Positions 1 through 7,434 of a stretch of DNA of 64,000 nt are shown in pieces. The stretch lies in the NCBI RefSeq assembly GCF_040225985.1, contig NZ_JBBPEU010000002.1:310001-374000 (forward strand), in the 5' to 3' direction. This DNA is from Shimia sp040225985 (GTDB lineage: Bacteria; Pseudomonadota; Alphaproteobacteria; Rhodobacterales; Rhodobacteraceae). Within the stretch, counting starts at the first letter, position 1. Each line of letters starts with the position of its first letter. The notes beneath the pieces are model-generated. The model saw only the letters and a program-made list of their open reading frames with translations. It made no database searches and was not told where the DNA came from. The translations under genes and the position numbers were made by a program.

Positions 1-135
1 TCATGGCGCGATCACAACGTGGATAATTCTGGGCGAAAGGGCGTGATTATTTCTGGTTCACGCCCTATTGTCGCCTAACTAGCCCCCTAGCCATGGGGCA
101 TGCCACCTGCGGATCGCCCGCGCCGGGAGAACGGA
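1..135. other. Left-edge region, no gene assigned
   Basis: One plus-strand frame is open from the window edge to a TAA at 76-78 (25 codons), so this could be the tail of an upstream gene, but the residues are not recognisable. Positions 39-46 (GGGCGTGA) and 58-65 (TCACGCCC) form a perfect 8-bp stem with an 11-base loop. It could be a terminator for a gene outside the window, although no clear T-tract follows it on either strand. Confidence 0.3.
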
Positions 136-606
136 ATGCCGACAGATCAGAACGGGAAAAACACCATTGTGATCCGTGCGTTACGCGCCGAAGATCAAGC
201 GCAGTGGCGTGGTCTCTGGACGGCATATCTCGACTTTTACAACACGACCGTGCCGGAAGAGGTTTATGAAAGCACTTTTGCGCGGCTGATCGGCGACGAC
301 CCGCAGGACTTTTCCTGCTTTGTCGCGGAAAGGGATGGCACCCTTGTCGGGCTGACCCATTACCTGTTTCATCGCCATGCGTGGAAGGTCGAGAACACCT
401 GTTACCTGCAAGACCTTTACGCCGCCCCCGAGGCGCGCGGCACCGGCGTTGGCCGTGCCCTGATCGAGGCCGTCTATGCCGCCGCCGATGCGCAGGGCAG
501 CCCCTCGGTCTATTGGCTGACACAGGATTTCAACGAAACCGCGCGCAAACTCTATGACCGTATCGGCAAACTGACACCCTTCATCCGGTACCAGCGGCCG
601 TTATGA
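136..606 (+). CDS. GNAT family N-acetyltransferase
   Basis: Predicted cytosolic GNAT-fold acetyltransferase of 156 residues that would move the acetyl group of acetyl-CoA to an amine; the acceptor cannot be inferred. The acetyl-CoA-binding loop is visible as RGTGVGRAL at about residues 101-109, and the C-terminal ARKLYDRIGK segment is typical of the fold. The ATG at 136 is preferred because GGGAGA lies five bases upstream; an in-frame ATG at 100 has no such signal. The stop overlaps the next start by four bases (ATGA), which suggests cotranscription with the lipoprotein gene. Confidence 0.85.
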   Translation: MPTDQNGKNTIVIRALRAEDQAQWRGLWTAYLDFYNTTVPEEVYESTFARLIGDDPQDFSCFVAERDGTLVGLTHYLFHRHAWKVENTCYLQDLYAAPEARGTGVGRALIEAVYAAADAQGSPSVYWLTQDFNETARKLYDRIGKLTPFIRYQRPL

Positions 607-1964
607 AACGTTTCGCGCTTCCCCTTTGCCTGCTACTGGGTGCCTGTATGTCAGCCCCGCAGAGCGAGCCGCCCACACGGGCCGCGGTGGCGGACACAAC
701 CCTGCCGCCGATGAAGATCTTTGCAAGCCCTCAGCCGGCCCCGCCCCTGCGGTCAAACCGCGACATCGCGCGCGATTTTCTGGACCTGTCCTTCAAGATG
801 GAGAGCGGGCGCACCCTGCCCATCCTCACCCGGTTCGAAGGCCCGATTACCGTGCGCGTCACCGGCCGCCCGCCTGCAAGCCTGCAACCCGATCTGACGC
901 GCCTCATCTATCGGCTGCGCAACGAGGCGCGGATCGACATCAACGTCAGCAATGCCAAGGACGCCAATATCACGATCGAGGCGATCTCGCGCCAGCAGAT
1001 CAAGCGCAGTCTGCCGCATGCCGCCTGTTTCGTGGCCCCGAATGTTTCGACCATTACGCAGTACCGCAGCGCCCGCAATTCGACCAAAACCAACTGGTCG
1101 CTGCTGCAAGGGCGCAGCAAGCTGGCGATTTTCCTGCCCAACGATGCCAGCCCGCAAGAGGTGCGCGATTGCCTGCACGAGGAACTGGCACAGGCGCTTG
1201 GCCCCCTGAACGACCTCTATCGTCTGTCTGACAGCGTCTTCAATGACGATAACGTGCATGCCGTGCTGACCGGGTTCGATATGCTGGTGCTGCGCGCTTA
1301 TTACGATCCGTCGCTCGCCAATGGCATGACCCGCGAACAGGTCGCGGCACGTCTGCCTACGATCCTTGCGCGGATCAACCCGCGCGGACAGGGGCGGTCG
1401 CCGGTCTATCTCAAGGAAACGCCGCGCGACTGGATCAACGCGATCCAGCGCGCCCTTGGACCCGGCACCGGTGCCGCCGAACGGCGCGCCGCCGCCCAGC
1501 ACGCCCTGAACATCGCCCGCCGCGAAGGCTGGTCCGACCATCGCCTCGGGTTCAGCCATTATGCGCTGGCCCGCCTGTTGCAATCGGTTGATGCAGACCG
1601 GGCGCATACGCATTTCCTTTATGCCGATCAGGCCCTGCGCCGCGCGCCGCATGCCGAGCTGCACCGCGCCTTTGTCGCAACCCAGCTGTCGGCCTACAAA
1701 ATCTCGGCCGGACGCGGCAACGAAGCCCTGTCGATCATCACGCCGCAGCTTGACGTAGCGGCCCGGTCGGAAAACGCGGCCCTTTTGTCAACGCTGATGC
1801 TCTTGCAGGCCGAGTCGCTTGAGCTAAGTAACCGCGCTCAAGAAGCCGAAACCGTACGTCTGGACAGTCTGGGCTGGGCAAGATACGGGTTTGGCCCGGA
1901 CTGGGCGGTGCGCGCCAAACTGCGCGAAATCGCGGCGCTCAGCCCGCTCAAAGGGAGATACTGA
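603..1964 (+). CDS. DUF2927 domain lipoprotein
   Basis: A 453-residue predicted lipoprotein. The N-terminus MKRFALPLCLLLGAC is a signal peptide with an LLGAC lipobox (Cys15), followed by a proline-rich linker. The region from about residue 50 to 270, with the conserved run around CLHEELAQALGPLNDL, matches DUF2927, a family common in Rhodobacteraceae and of unknown function. The C-terminal third is helical and rich in Ala/Arg, possibly a TPR-like helical repeat. It starts inside the stop of the acetyltransferase gene and is followed five bases later by a tiny membrane protein gene, so all three may form one transcript. The family call is fairly secure; the role is unknown. Confidence 0.8.
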   Translation: MKRFALPLCLLLGACMSAPQSEPPTRAAVADTTLPPMKIFASPQPAPPLRSNRDIARDFLDLSFKMESGRTLPILTRFEGPITVRVTGRPPASLQPDLTRLIYRLRNEARIDINVSNAKDANITIEAISRQQIKRSLPHAACFVAPNVSTITQYRSARNSTKTNWSLLQGRSKLAIFLPNDASPQEVRDCLHEELAQALGPLNDLYRLSDSVFNDDNVHAVLTGFDMLVLRAYYDPSLANGMTREQVAARLPTILARINPRGQGRSPVYLKETPRDWINAIQRALGPGTGAAERRAAAQHALNIARREGWSDHRLGFSHYALARLLQSVDADRAHTHFLYADQALRRAPHAELHRAFVATQLSAYKISAGRGNEALSIITPQLDVAARSENAALLSTLMLLQAESLELSNRAQEAETVRLDSLGWARYGFGPDWAVRAKLREIAALSPLKGRY

Positions 1965-1969
1965 GCCAG

Positions 1970-2137
1970 ATGATCGTGATCTTTTCGACCATATTCGGGG
2001 CGCTACTGGGCACCCTGATCGCGAAGCGACGCAAGGGAAAACGCCTTGATATCTTGCAATATGCAGCCGCCTACGCGATTGCTTTTGCCATCCTCGGTCT
2101 GTTTTTGACCATTTTCGTACATCGCCTGGCGGTCTGA
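1970..2137 (+). CDS. 55-residue membrane protein, unknown function
   Basis: A short gene reading MIVIFSTIFGALLGTLIA, then a basic stretch KRRKGKR, then a second hydrophobic segment (AAAYAIAFAILGLFLTIFV). Two membrane spans separated by a positively charged cytoplasmic loop are predicted. It fills the gap between the DUF2927 lipoprotein and the VWA gene almost exactly, with five bases before it and four after, in the same orientation. That tight packing is the main argument that it is real. No recognised family. The AGATACTGAGCC upstream is only a weak ribosome-binding signal. Confidence 0.55.
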   Translation: MIVIFSTIFGALLGTLIAKRRKGKRLDILQYAAAYAIAFAILGLFLTIFVHRLAV

Positions 2138-2141
2138 TCCC

Positions 2142-3326
2142 ATGTTCCTGCCCTTCTTCGAAAACCTCAGAAACGGTGGCGTGCCGGTATCCCTGCGCGA
2201 ATACCTGAGTTTTCTGGAAGGGGTGAAATCGGGGCTGGCGACCTATGATATCGAGGCGTTCTATTTTCTGGCGCGCACGATCATGGTCAAGGATGAACGC
2301 AATCTCGACAAGTTCGACCGCGCCTTTGCCGCGACCTTCAAAGGGCTTGAACAGATCAGCATGCAGGACGTTCTGAACGCTGTCGACATCCCCGGCGACT
2401 GGCTCGAGAAGATGGCCGAAAAGCACCTGTCGCCCGAGGAAATGGCCGAGATTGAATCGCTTGGCGGTTTCGACAAGCTGATGGAGACGCTGAAAGAGCG
2501 GCTCAAGGAACAGGAAGGCCGTCACCAGGGCGGCAACAAATGGATCGGCACTGCCGGCACATCACCCTTCGGCGCCTATGGCTACAACCCCGAAGGCGTG
2601 CGCATCGGCCAGAAAGAAAGCCGCCACCAGCGCGCGGTCAAGGTCTGGGACAAGCGCGAATTCCGCAACCTTGACGACAATATCGAGCTTGGCACCCGCA
2701 ACATCAAGGTGGCGCTGAAACGCCTGCGCCGCTGGGCCCGTGACGGCGCCCATGACGAGCTGGACCTTGACGGCACCATCCGGGCCACCGCCGAACATGG
2801 CTATCTTGATGTGAAAACCCGCCCCGAGCGGCGTAACGCGGTCAAGGTGCTTCTGTTCCTTGATATCGGCGGCTCGATGGATCCGCATATCCGCGTGGTC
2901 GAAGAACTGTTCTCGGCGGCGCGATCGGAATTCAAGCACATGGAGCATTTCTACTTCCACAACTGCCTCTATGAAGGCGTGTGGAAAGACAACCGCCGCC
3001 GCTGGGACCAGCAGACCCCGACATGGGAGGTTCTGCGTACCTACGGGCCGGATTACAAATGTATTTTCGTGGGCGACGCCTCAATGTCCCCTTACGAGAT
3101 CGCCTATCCCGGCGGTGCCAACGAACACTGGAATCAGGAGGCCGGGCAGGTCTGGCTGGAACGGGCCCGCGACCAATGGGCGTCTCACCTCTGGATCAAT
3201 CCTGTCCCCGAGAAATACTGGGGCCACACCCATTCGATCCAGATGATCCGCGAAATTTTTGAGGACCGCATGGTCCCGATGACCTTGCAAGGTATCGAAG
3301 CGGGCATGAAAGAACTCACCCGCTAA
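2142..3326 (+). CDS. VWA domain-containing CoxE-like protein
   Basis: A 394-residue cytosolic protein of the CoxE-like VWA family, whose members often assist AAA ATPases in metalloenzyme maturation. The N-terminal half is charged and helical. The C-terminal half (about 233-394) carries a von Willebrand factor A fold opening with LLFLDIGGSM at 237-246. The metal-site motif is D-I-G-G-S (241-245) rather than the usual DxSxS, so the first serine ligand is glycine. No AAA ATPase gene lies next to it here. The gene ends in a four-base convergent overlap with the following minus-strand gene. Confidence 0.8.
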   Translation: MFLPFFENLRNGGVPVSLREYLSFLEGVKSGLATYDIEAFYFLARTIMVKDERNLDKFDRAFAATFKGLEQISMQDVLNAVDIPGDWLEKMAEKHLSPEEMAEIESLGGFDKLMETLKERLKEQEGRHQGGNKWIGTAGTSPFGAYGYNPEGVRIGQKESRHQRAVKVWDKREFRNLDDNIELGTRNIKVALKRLRRWARDGAHDELDLDGTIRATAEHGYLDVKTRPERRNAVKVLLFLDIGGSMDPHIRVVEELFSAARSEFKHMEHFYFHNCLYEGVWKDNRRRWDQQTPTWEVLRTYGPDYKCIFVGDASMSPYEIAYPGGANEHWNQEAGQVWLERARDQWASHLWINPVPEKYWGHTHSIQMIREIFEDRMVPMTLQGIEAGMKELTR

Positions 3327-3688
3327 CCCATCAACCCCCAAAGTCCCAAGAACGCCACTGGCACGAACAGCCAGCCCTGCGGCAGTTTCGCATAGGAATT
3401 CTTGCGGATCGGCACGATGAGCAACCCGATCACGGCCACACAGCCCGCCATGGCCGTGCCTGCGGCGCCCAGACCTTCATTGCCAAGTGCTCCGAAGAAC
3501 AGGAACAGGCTGGTCAGCACCAGGAACCCCGTGACCAGATGCCAGCACAACAGCATGGTTTCGCGCACGATTGGCAGAACATGCTCGTCCGTGGACAAGG
3601 GTTTTGCGCATTCGCGCCCGCCCATTACGGCATGGACCGCGGCCCAAAGCCCCGCAAGCGCAGCTGCCAGAAAGAGCGCAAAATTCAT
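3323..3688 (-). CDS. Small integral membrane protein, unknown
   Basis: A 121-residue protein with three to four hydrophobic segments (NFALFLAAALAGLWAAV, LLCWHLVTGFLVLTSLFLF, an Ala/Gly-rich span, and the C-terminal WLFVPVAFLGLWGLMG). The start at 3688 is chosen over an in-frame ATG at 3718 because GGTGGAG stands about eight bases upstream of it. No family is recognised. Its 3' end overlaps the stop of the VWA gene by four bases on the other strand; it is divergent from the M48 peptidase gene. Confidence 0.65.
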   Translation of the reverse strand: MNFALFLAAALAGLWAAVHAVMGGRECAKPLSTDEHVLPIVRETMLLCWHLVTGFLVLTSLFLFFGALGNEGLGAAGTAMAGCVAVIGLLIVPIRKNSYAKLPQGWLFVPVAFLGLWGLMG

Positions 3689-3817
3689 CAGGATTACTCC
3701 ACCAATCAATTCAATCATATATGCGCAGAAGGCATATGAGAACGCATCCTGTCAACAAATCGAAAGCTTTTGGTGATGTTGCTTGCTGAGCGCCCCTCTC
3801 TGCCCCATATCTAGGCC

Positions 3818-4510
3818 ATGTTGCGATTTACTCCGATCCTTCTGGCCCTGATGTATGGCTGGCTGATGTTCCGCATGTCGGCCTGGCGCACCGCGCGCGA
3901 ACTGGACGAACGGTCCACGGAACTGGCCGATCCGACCCTTGTGCCCCTGATCCGCAAGATGGCGCAGGCGCTCGATCTGCCGCGCATTCGGGTGCATATC
4001 TACGAAATCGACCCCGTGAACGGGCTGGCCGCGCCGGACGGGCGCATCTTTATCACGCGCGGGTTCTACAACCGGTACCGCGCCGGCGAAGTCAGCGCCG
4101 AAGAACTCTCCAGCGTGATCGCACATGAACTGGGCCATGTGGCGCTGGGGCATTCGCGCCGCCGCATGATCGACTTTTCCGGCCAGAATGCCCTGCGCAC
4201 GGCCATGGCGATGGTGCTCAACCGGTTCCTTCCGGGGATCGGCCCGCTGCTTGCGGGTTTTGCCACCACCCTCCTGGCGGCCCGCCTGTCGCGCGGCGAC
4301 GAATACGAGGCCGACGCCTATGCCGCAGCCCTGCTGACCAAATCCGGCATCGGCACCGCTCCGCAAAAATCCCTGTTCCACAAGCTGGAAGACCTAACCA
4401 AGACCAAGGGCGGCACCACTCCCGCCTGGCTCTTGAGCCACCCCAAGACAGCGCAGCGGATCAAGGCAATCGAGGACCTTGAACGCAAATGGGGCACGAT
4501 CGCGCCCTGA
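3818..4510 (+). CDS. M48 family zinc metallopeptidase
   Basis: A 230-residue M48-type peptidase with an N-terminal hydrophobic anchor (about residues 4-20) and the zinc motif HELGH at 103-107. The third ligand is probably a Glu in the GDEYEADAYAA segment near residue 170. The SHPKTAQRI motif near the C-terminus is also typical of M48 proteins. Family members are membrane-associated proteases in envelope quality control; the substrate here is unknown. Its stop is followed within a few bases by a structured repeat that fills the space to the convergent PIN gene. Confidence 0.85.
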   Translation: MLRFTPILLALMYGWLMFRMSAWRTARELDERSTELADPTLVPLIRKMAQALDLPRIRVHIYEIDPVNGLAAPDGRIFITRGFYNRYRAGEVSAEELSSVIAHELGHVALGHSRRRMIDFSGQNALRTAMAMVLNRFLPGIGPLLAGFATTLLAARLSRGDEYEADAYAAALLTKSGIGTAPQKSLFHKLEDLTKTKGGTTPAWLLSHPKTAQRIKAIEDLERKWGTIAP

Positions 4511-4578
4511 CTTTTTCTTGGGTAAAATACCTTGGGGTGAATTGACGCCACCGGCGTCAAGAGGGGCAACGCCCCTCC
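4511..4578. repeat. Dispersed structured repeat, family A copy 1
   Basis: The convergent gap is almost entirely one element: CTTTTTCTTGGGTAAAATAC, then CTTGGGGTGAA, then a perfect hairpin TTGACGCC-ACC-GGCGTCAA (4542-4560), then GAGGGGC-AAC-GCCCCTC (4561-4577). Related copies lie at 29703-29773 and 38370-38442, with the outer blocks conserved and the first hairpin changed on both arms. Its position between two convergent stops suggests a bidirectional terminator. Confidence 0.8.
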
Positions 4579-5136
4579 CTATCTGCCACCCTGCCCGCTG
4601 ACTGCCTTGGCCAGCCGTGGCAGGCGCGCCTTCTTCAACAAACGCCGCATGTCCCACGCCTCGCCCGACAGGCGCTCTGCCTCGCCCCGGACCGCCTCGG
4701 CCACGCCCTGCACCAGATCGGGCTGGGCCTGCCAAATGCCAAACAGCAGTTCATCCGGCGCAATCCGGTCCAGCCCTTCCTCGAACAGGATGTGTTTGGG
4801 AAAATCCTTGGCGTTCACAGTGACAATCGCATCTGCAGACCCGGCAATCGCCGCCGCCAGGACATGTGTGTCGGACGCATCGGGCAAATAAAGCCGGTTT
4901 TCCAGCGACGAGGGCCAGCTTACTTCGGCCTTGGGCCAGGCCGCACGGGTCAGGGCAATCTCTCCACGCGCCTGCGCCTCGCCCTGCGGGCCGATCTTGC
5001 GCGCCGCCCGCGCCCATTCTTCAAGGATACGCGCAGACCAGAGCGGCTGGAACGCCCCTGCCCCCGCCACGCCCAGCAGCATTTCACGCATAACCGTCGG
5101 ATAGATCACGCAAGTGTCGAGCAGGTAGCGTTTCAC
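4579..5136 (-). CDS. PIN domain protein (RSP_2648-like)
   Basis: A 185-residue PIN-fold protein, a predicted Mg-dependent RNase. The fold opens with the acidic motif LLDTCVIYP (Asp7) and continues with LPDASDTHVLAAAI and a later IVTVNAKDF, which supply the remaining carboxylates of the usual PIN active site. It begins with GTG, and this start overlaps the TGA of the upstream methyltransferase gene (GTGA). From memory, Rhodobacterales genomes carry this pair as adjacent genes. No antitoxin-like gene is present, so a toxin role is not supported; a role in RNA processing with its partner is an inference. Confidence 0.75.
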   Translation of the reverse strand: MKRYLLDTCVIYPTVMREMLLGVAGAGAFQPLWSARILEEWARAARKIGPQGEAQARGEIALTRAAWPKAEVSWPSSLENRLYLPDASDTHVLAAAIAGSADAIVTVNAKDFPKHILFEEGLDRIAPDELLFGIWQAQPDLVQGVAEAVRGEAERLSGEAWDMRRLLKKARLPRLAKAVSGQGGR

Positions 5137-6329
5137 AGGCGGAAGAACAATGACTTGAGATAACCGCTCTCGGCCAGTTGCGGCATCAGGGGATGGTCCG
5201 GTCCGGCAAAGCCCGTGTGGATCAGTTGCGCATTGCGCCCCGCACGCCCGATGCCGCGCACCGAGGCCCCACGGAACCGTGTCAGGTCTGCCGCGTGGGA
5301 ACAGGAGCAGAGCACCAGATAGCCACCCTCGGCCACCAGCGGCGCCGCAAGGCGTGCCACACGTTCATAAGCGCGCAGCCCTTTTTCCATTGCGGGTTTC
5401 GATGGTGCAAAAGCGGGCGGATCACAGATCACAACATCGAACTGTGCGCCCTCTTCGCCAAGCGCGGCCAGCACGTCAAACGCATCGCCCTTGCGGGTCT
5501 CGAACCGATCGGCAAACCCCGAAGCCTGCGCCCCCGCCTCGGCCAGGTCAAGCGCTGCTGCGGACCCGTCCACCGAGAGGGCCGAGGCCGCGCCACCGGC
5601 CAGCGACGCCAGTGCAAAGCCGCCCACATGGCTGAACACGTCCAGAACCTTTGCATCTTTGCAAAGCCGGGCGGCAAATGCGTGGTTAGGACGTTGATCA
5701 TAGAAAAGGCCGGTCTTCTGCCCGCCGGTCAGGTCGGCCATATAGGTCGCGCCATTCATCACGACCGGCAGGGGCGCGTCGGGCGCGGTGCCGATCAGAG
5801 TGGCGTTTTCCTCATCCAGCCCTTCAAGGGTGCGGGCGCGGCCCGATCCGTTCTTGAGCACGGTGGTCACGCCGGTCGCGCGCTGCAAGGCATCCGCCAT
5901 TGGGCCGATCAGGGCCTCGGCCCAGGCGGCGTTGGGCTGGATCACGGCAGTGTCGCCGAACCGGTCTACCACAACGCCCGGCAACCCATCGGCCTCGGCA
6001 TGGATCAGGCGATAGAACGGGGCCGGAAACAGCCGGTCGCGCATCTCGACGGCCCGCGCAAATTTCGCAAAAAGCCACGCCTCGTCGATCACGGCTTCGG
6101 GGTTGCGGTCCAGCATCCGGCAGAAAATCTTGGAATTCGGGTTGACCGCGACAATGCCCATCGGGCGGCGCTCGCCATCTTCCAGCAGCGCAAGCGCGCC
6201 CGCGTCGATCTTGCGCGTACGGCGGTCGATCACAAGTTCATTATCATAGACCCAGGGAAAGCCGTGCCGGATGGCGCGGGCATTGGCTTTGGGTTTCAGG
6301 CGGACAACAGGCAAAGAGGACGGCATCAT
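5133..6329 (-). CDS. RlmI-like class I SAM-dependent RNA methyltransferase
   Basis: A 398-residue protein with the RlmI layout: an N-terminal PUA-like RNA-binding domain (about 8-85, containing RHGFPWVYDNE), a central EEHEE-type linker, and a C-terminal Rossmann methyltransferase. AdoMet motif I reads KVLDVFSHVGGFALA near 227-241, motif IV is VVICDPPAFAPSK, and LVLCSCSH gives the likely catalytic cysteine region. The family methylates cytosine in 23S rRNA in Escherichia coli; the exact target here is inferred. It overlaps the PIN gene by four bases, so the two are likely translationally coupled. An ATG at 6326 is an equally possible start. Confidence 0.85.
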   Translation of the reverse strand: MMPSSLPVVRLKPKANARAIRHGFPWVYDNELVIDRRTRKIDAGALALLEDGERRPMGIVAVNPNSKIFCRMLDRNPEAVIDEAWLFAKFARAVEMRDRLFPAPFYRLIHAEADGLPGVVVDRFGDTAVIQPNAAWAEALIGPMADALQRATGVTTVLKNGSGRARTLEGLDEENATLIGTAPDAPLPVVMNGATYMADLTGGQKTGLFYDQRPNHAFAARLCKDAKVLDVFSHVGGFALASLAGGAASALSVDGSAAALDLAEAGAQASGFADRFETRKGDAFDVLAALGEEGAQFDVVICDPPAFAPSKPAMEKGLRAYERVARLAAPLVAEGGYLVLCSCSHAADLTRFRGASVRGIGRAGRNAQLIHTGFAGPDHPLMPQLAESGYLKSLFFRL

Positions 6330-6366
6330 GCCGTCCTCCTAAAGTGTTTCGGGGCGCCTGAAAAGG

Positions 6367-7026
6367 TCAGATCGGTTTGACCGGAGACAGCGGCGTAATG
6401 CGCGCGGTCACGCCACCCTTGGGCGCCATCCAACCATGCGGCAGGCTCATCTCGTCATGGATAACGCGGGCCAGATGCTGGGTGATGCGGTATTTCTGGG
6501 TTAGACCACGGGCCTCGGCCTGCAGCGCCTTCGAGCCGCCATAGCCTTCGAGATCGGCCTTGATCTCACGCGGGCCACGGATCACGGCTCCGGTTTTCGG
6601 GTCGCGGATGGTCATCACGAATTCGATCGAATGCACACCGCCAACGCTATAGCGGGTTTTCTCGGTCAATGAATGGAAACGCTTGACCTCGATCTCGACC
6701 GCAACGGGCATTGCGCCGTCAAGATCGGCCGACCCCAGCTGGATCGCGCTTTCAAAGATCGCGCCAACCTGGTCATAGCGGTTGCCATAGGCATCGCCGC
6801 GCCAGACAATATCGCCCAGCGGATAATAGCTGTTGGCTTCGGACACTTTCAGCGTGGTGGGCACGTTCACATCCATCGCGACCAGTTTGAAAGACGGGGC
6901 CGGAACCGCCATCTCGGTCGGGATATTCTCAAGGGGCGCATTTCGGGTTGCGGTATCAACGGTACCACATGCAGCAACGCTCAGCCCCAGAGCGGTCATC
7001 AGCGAAATCATTCCAACACGTTTCAT
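6367..7026 (-). CDS. Exported lipoprotein, possibly DUF6778 family
   Basis: A 219-residue lipoprotein. The start at 7026 is set by AAGGAG seven bases upstream and gives a clean signal peptide MKRVGMISLMTALGLSVAAC with a lipobox ending at Cys20. The in-frame start at 7092 would add 22 residues with no signal function. The mature part has a beta-rich body with EFVMTIRDPKTGAVIRGPRE and a C-terminal helical segment. I recall a Rhodobacterales family of such lipoproteins (DUF6778), but the match is from memory. Function is unknown. It lies on the same strand upstream of the methyltransferase, 37 bases away. Confidence 0.65.
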   Translation of the reverse strand: MKRVGMISLMTALGLSVAACGTVDTATRNAPLENIPTEMAVPAPSFKLVAMDVNVPTTLKVSEANSYYPLGDIVWRGDAYGNRYDQVGAIFESAIQLGSADLDGAMPVAVEIEVKRFHSLTEKTRYSVGGVHSIEFVMTIRDPKTGAVIRGPREIKADLEGYGGSKALQAEARGLTQKYRITQHLARVIHDEMSLPHGWMAPKGGVTARITPLSPVKPI

Positions 7027-7166
7027 CTCAGGTCTCCTTGGACCCCCAGGTCCGTTAAGCACGAGAGACAATTTGATCCTGAATTGAGGCAAGATTGCGT
7101 CAAATGCGGTTCGATTCAGTGGAAATGTGGCTAATTTCCCGGTGTTTCAAGGAAAATCAGGCCGGA

Positions 7167-7433
7167 TCAGCGCGGGCGTGACCGCCATCCGCCACGCCGC
7201 CGGGGCGTGGTCAGCGTGACCAGACCCTGCCGCAAAACCTCGGTCATGGGGTGGTCTGCGTGGTCGGGCGCGTAGTGTTCCAGAAGGGCTTCGATCGCGG
7301 ACTTGTTGTCGTGGTCCACGGGGATCGAGAGTGCCCAATCCAGGAAAATAGACCTGCATTCGCCCGCCGTGATCCCCTCGATCCGATAGCTTTCGCGGAT
7401 CAGCCCCTTGGGATCGACCTCTTCCACAGCCAT
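7167..7433 (-). CDS. Small hypothetical protein downstream of glnE
   Basis: An 88-residue soluble protein that starts one base after the glnE stop, so it is almost certainly cotranscribed with it. The body (residues 5-70) is acidic and helical, with GITAGECRSIFLDWALSIP and a C-terminal basic tail TPRRRGGWRSRPR. No family is recognised. The tight spacing argues for a real gene, and the glnE neighbourhood suggests, without proof, a link to nitrogen regulation. Confidence 0.6.
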   Translation of the reverse strand: MAVEEVDPKGLIRESYRIEGITAGECRSIFLDWALSIPVDHDNKSAIEALLEHYAPDHADHPMTEVLRQGLVTLTTPRRRGGWRSRPR

Positions 7434-7434
7434 G

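Noticed and set aside
4579..5136. Toxin-antitoxin module around the PIN protein
   Set aside because: No small DNA-binding antitoxin gene adjoins it; the partner is a 398-residue methyltransferase.
5178..6380. 400-codon plus-strand open frame
   Set aside because: It is the complement of the RlmI-like gene, which has all AdoMet motifs on the minus strand.
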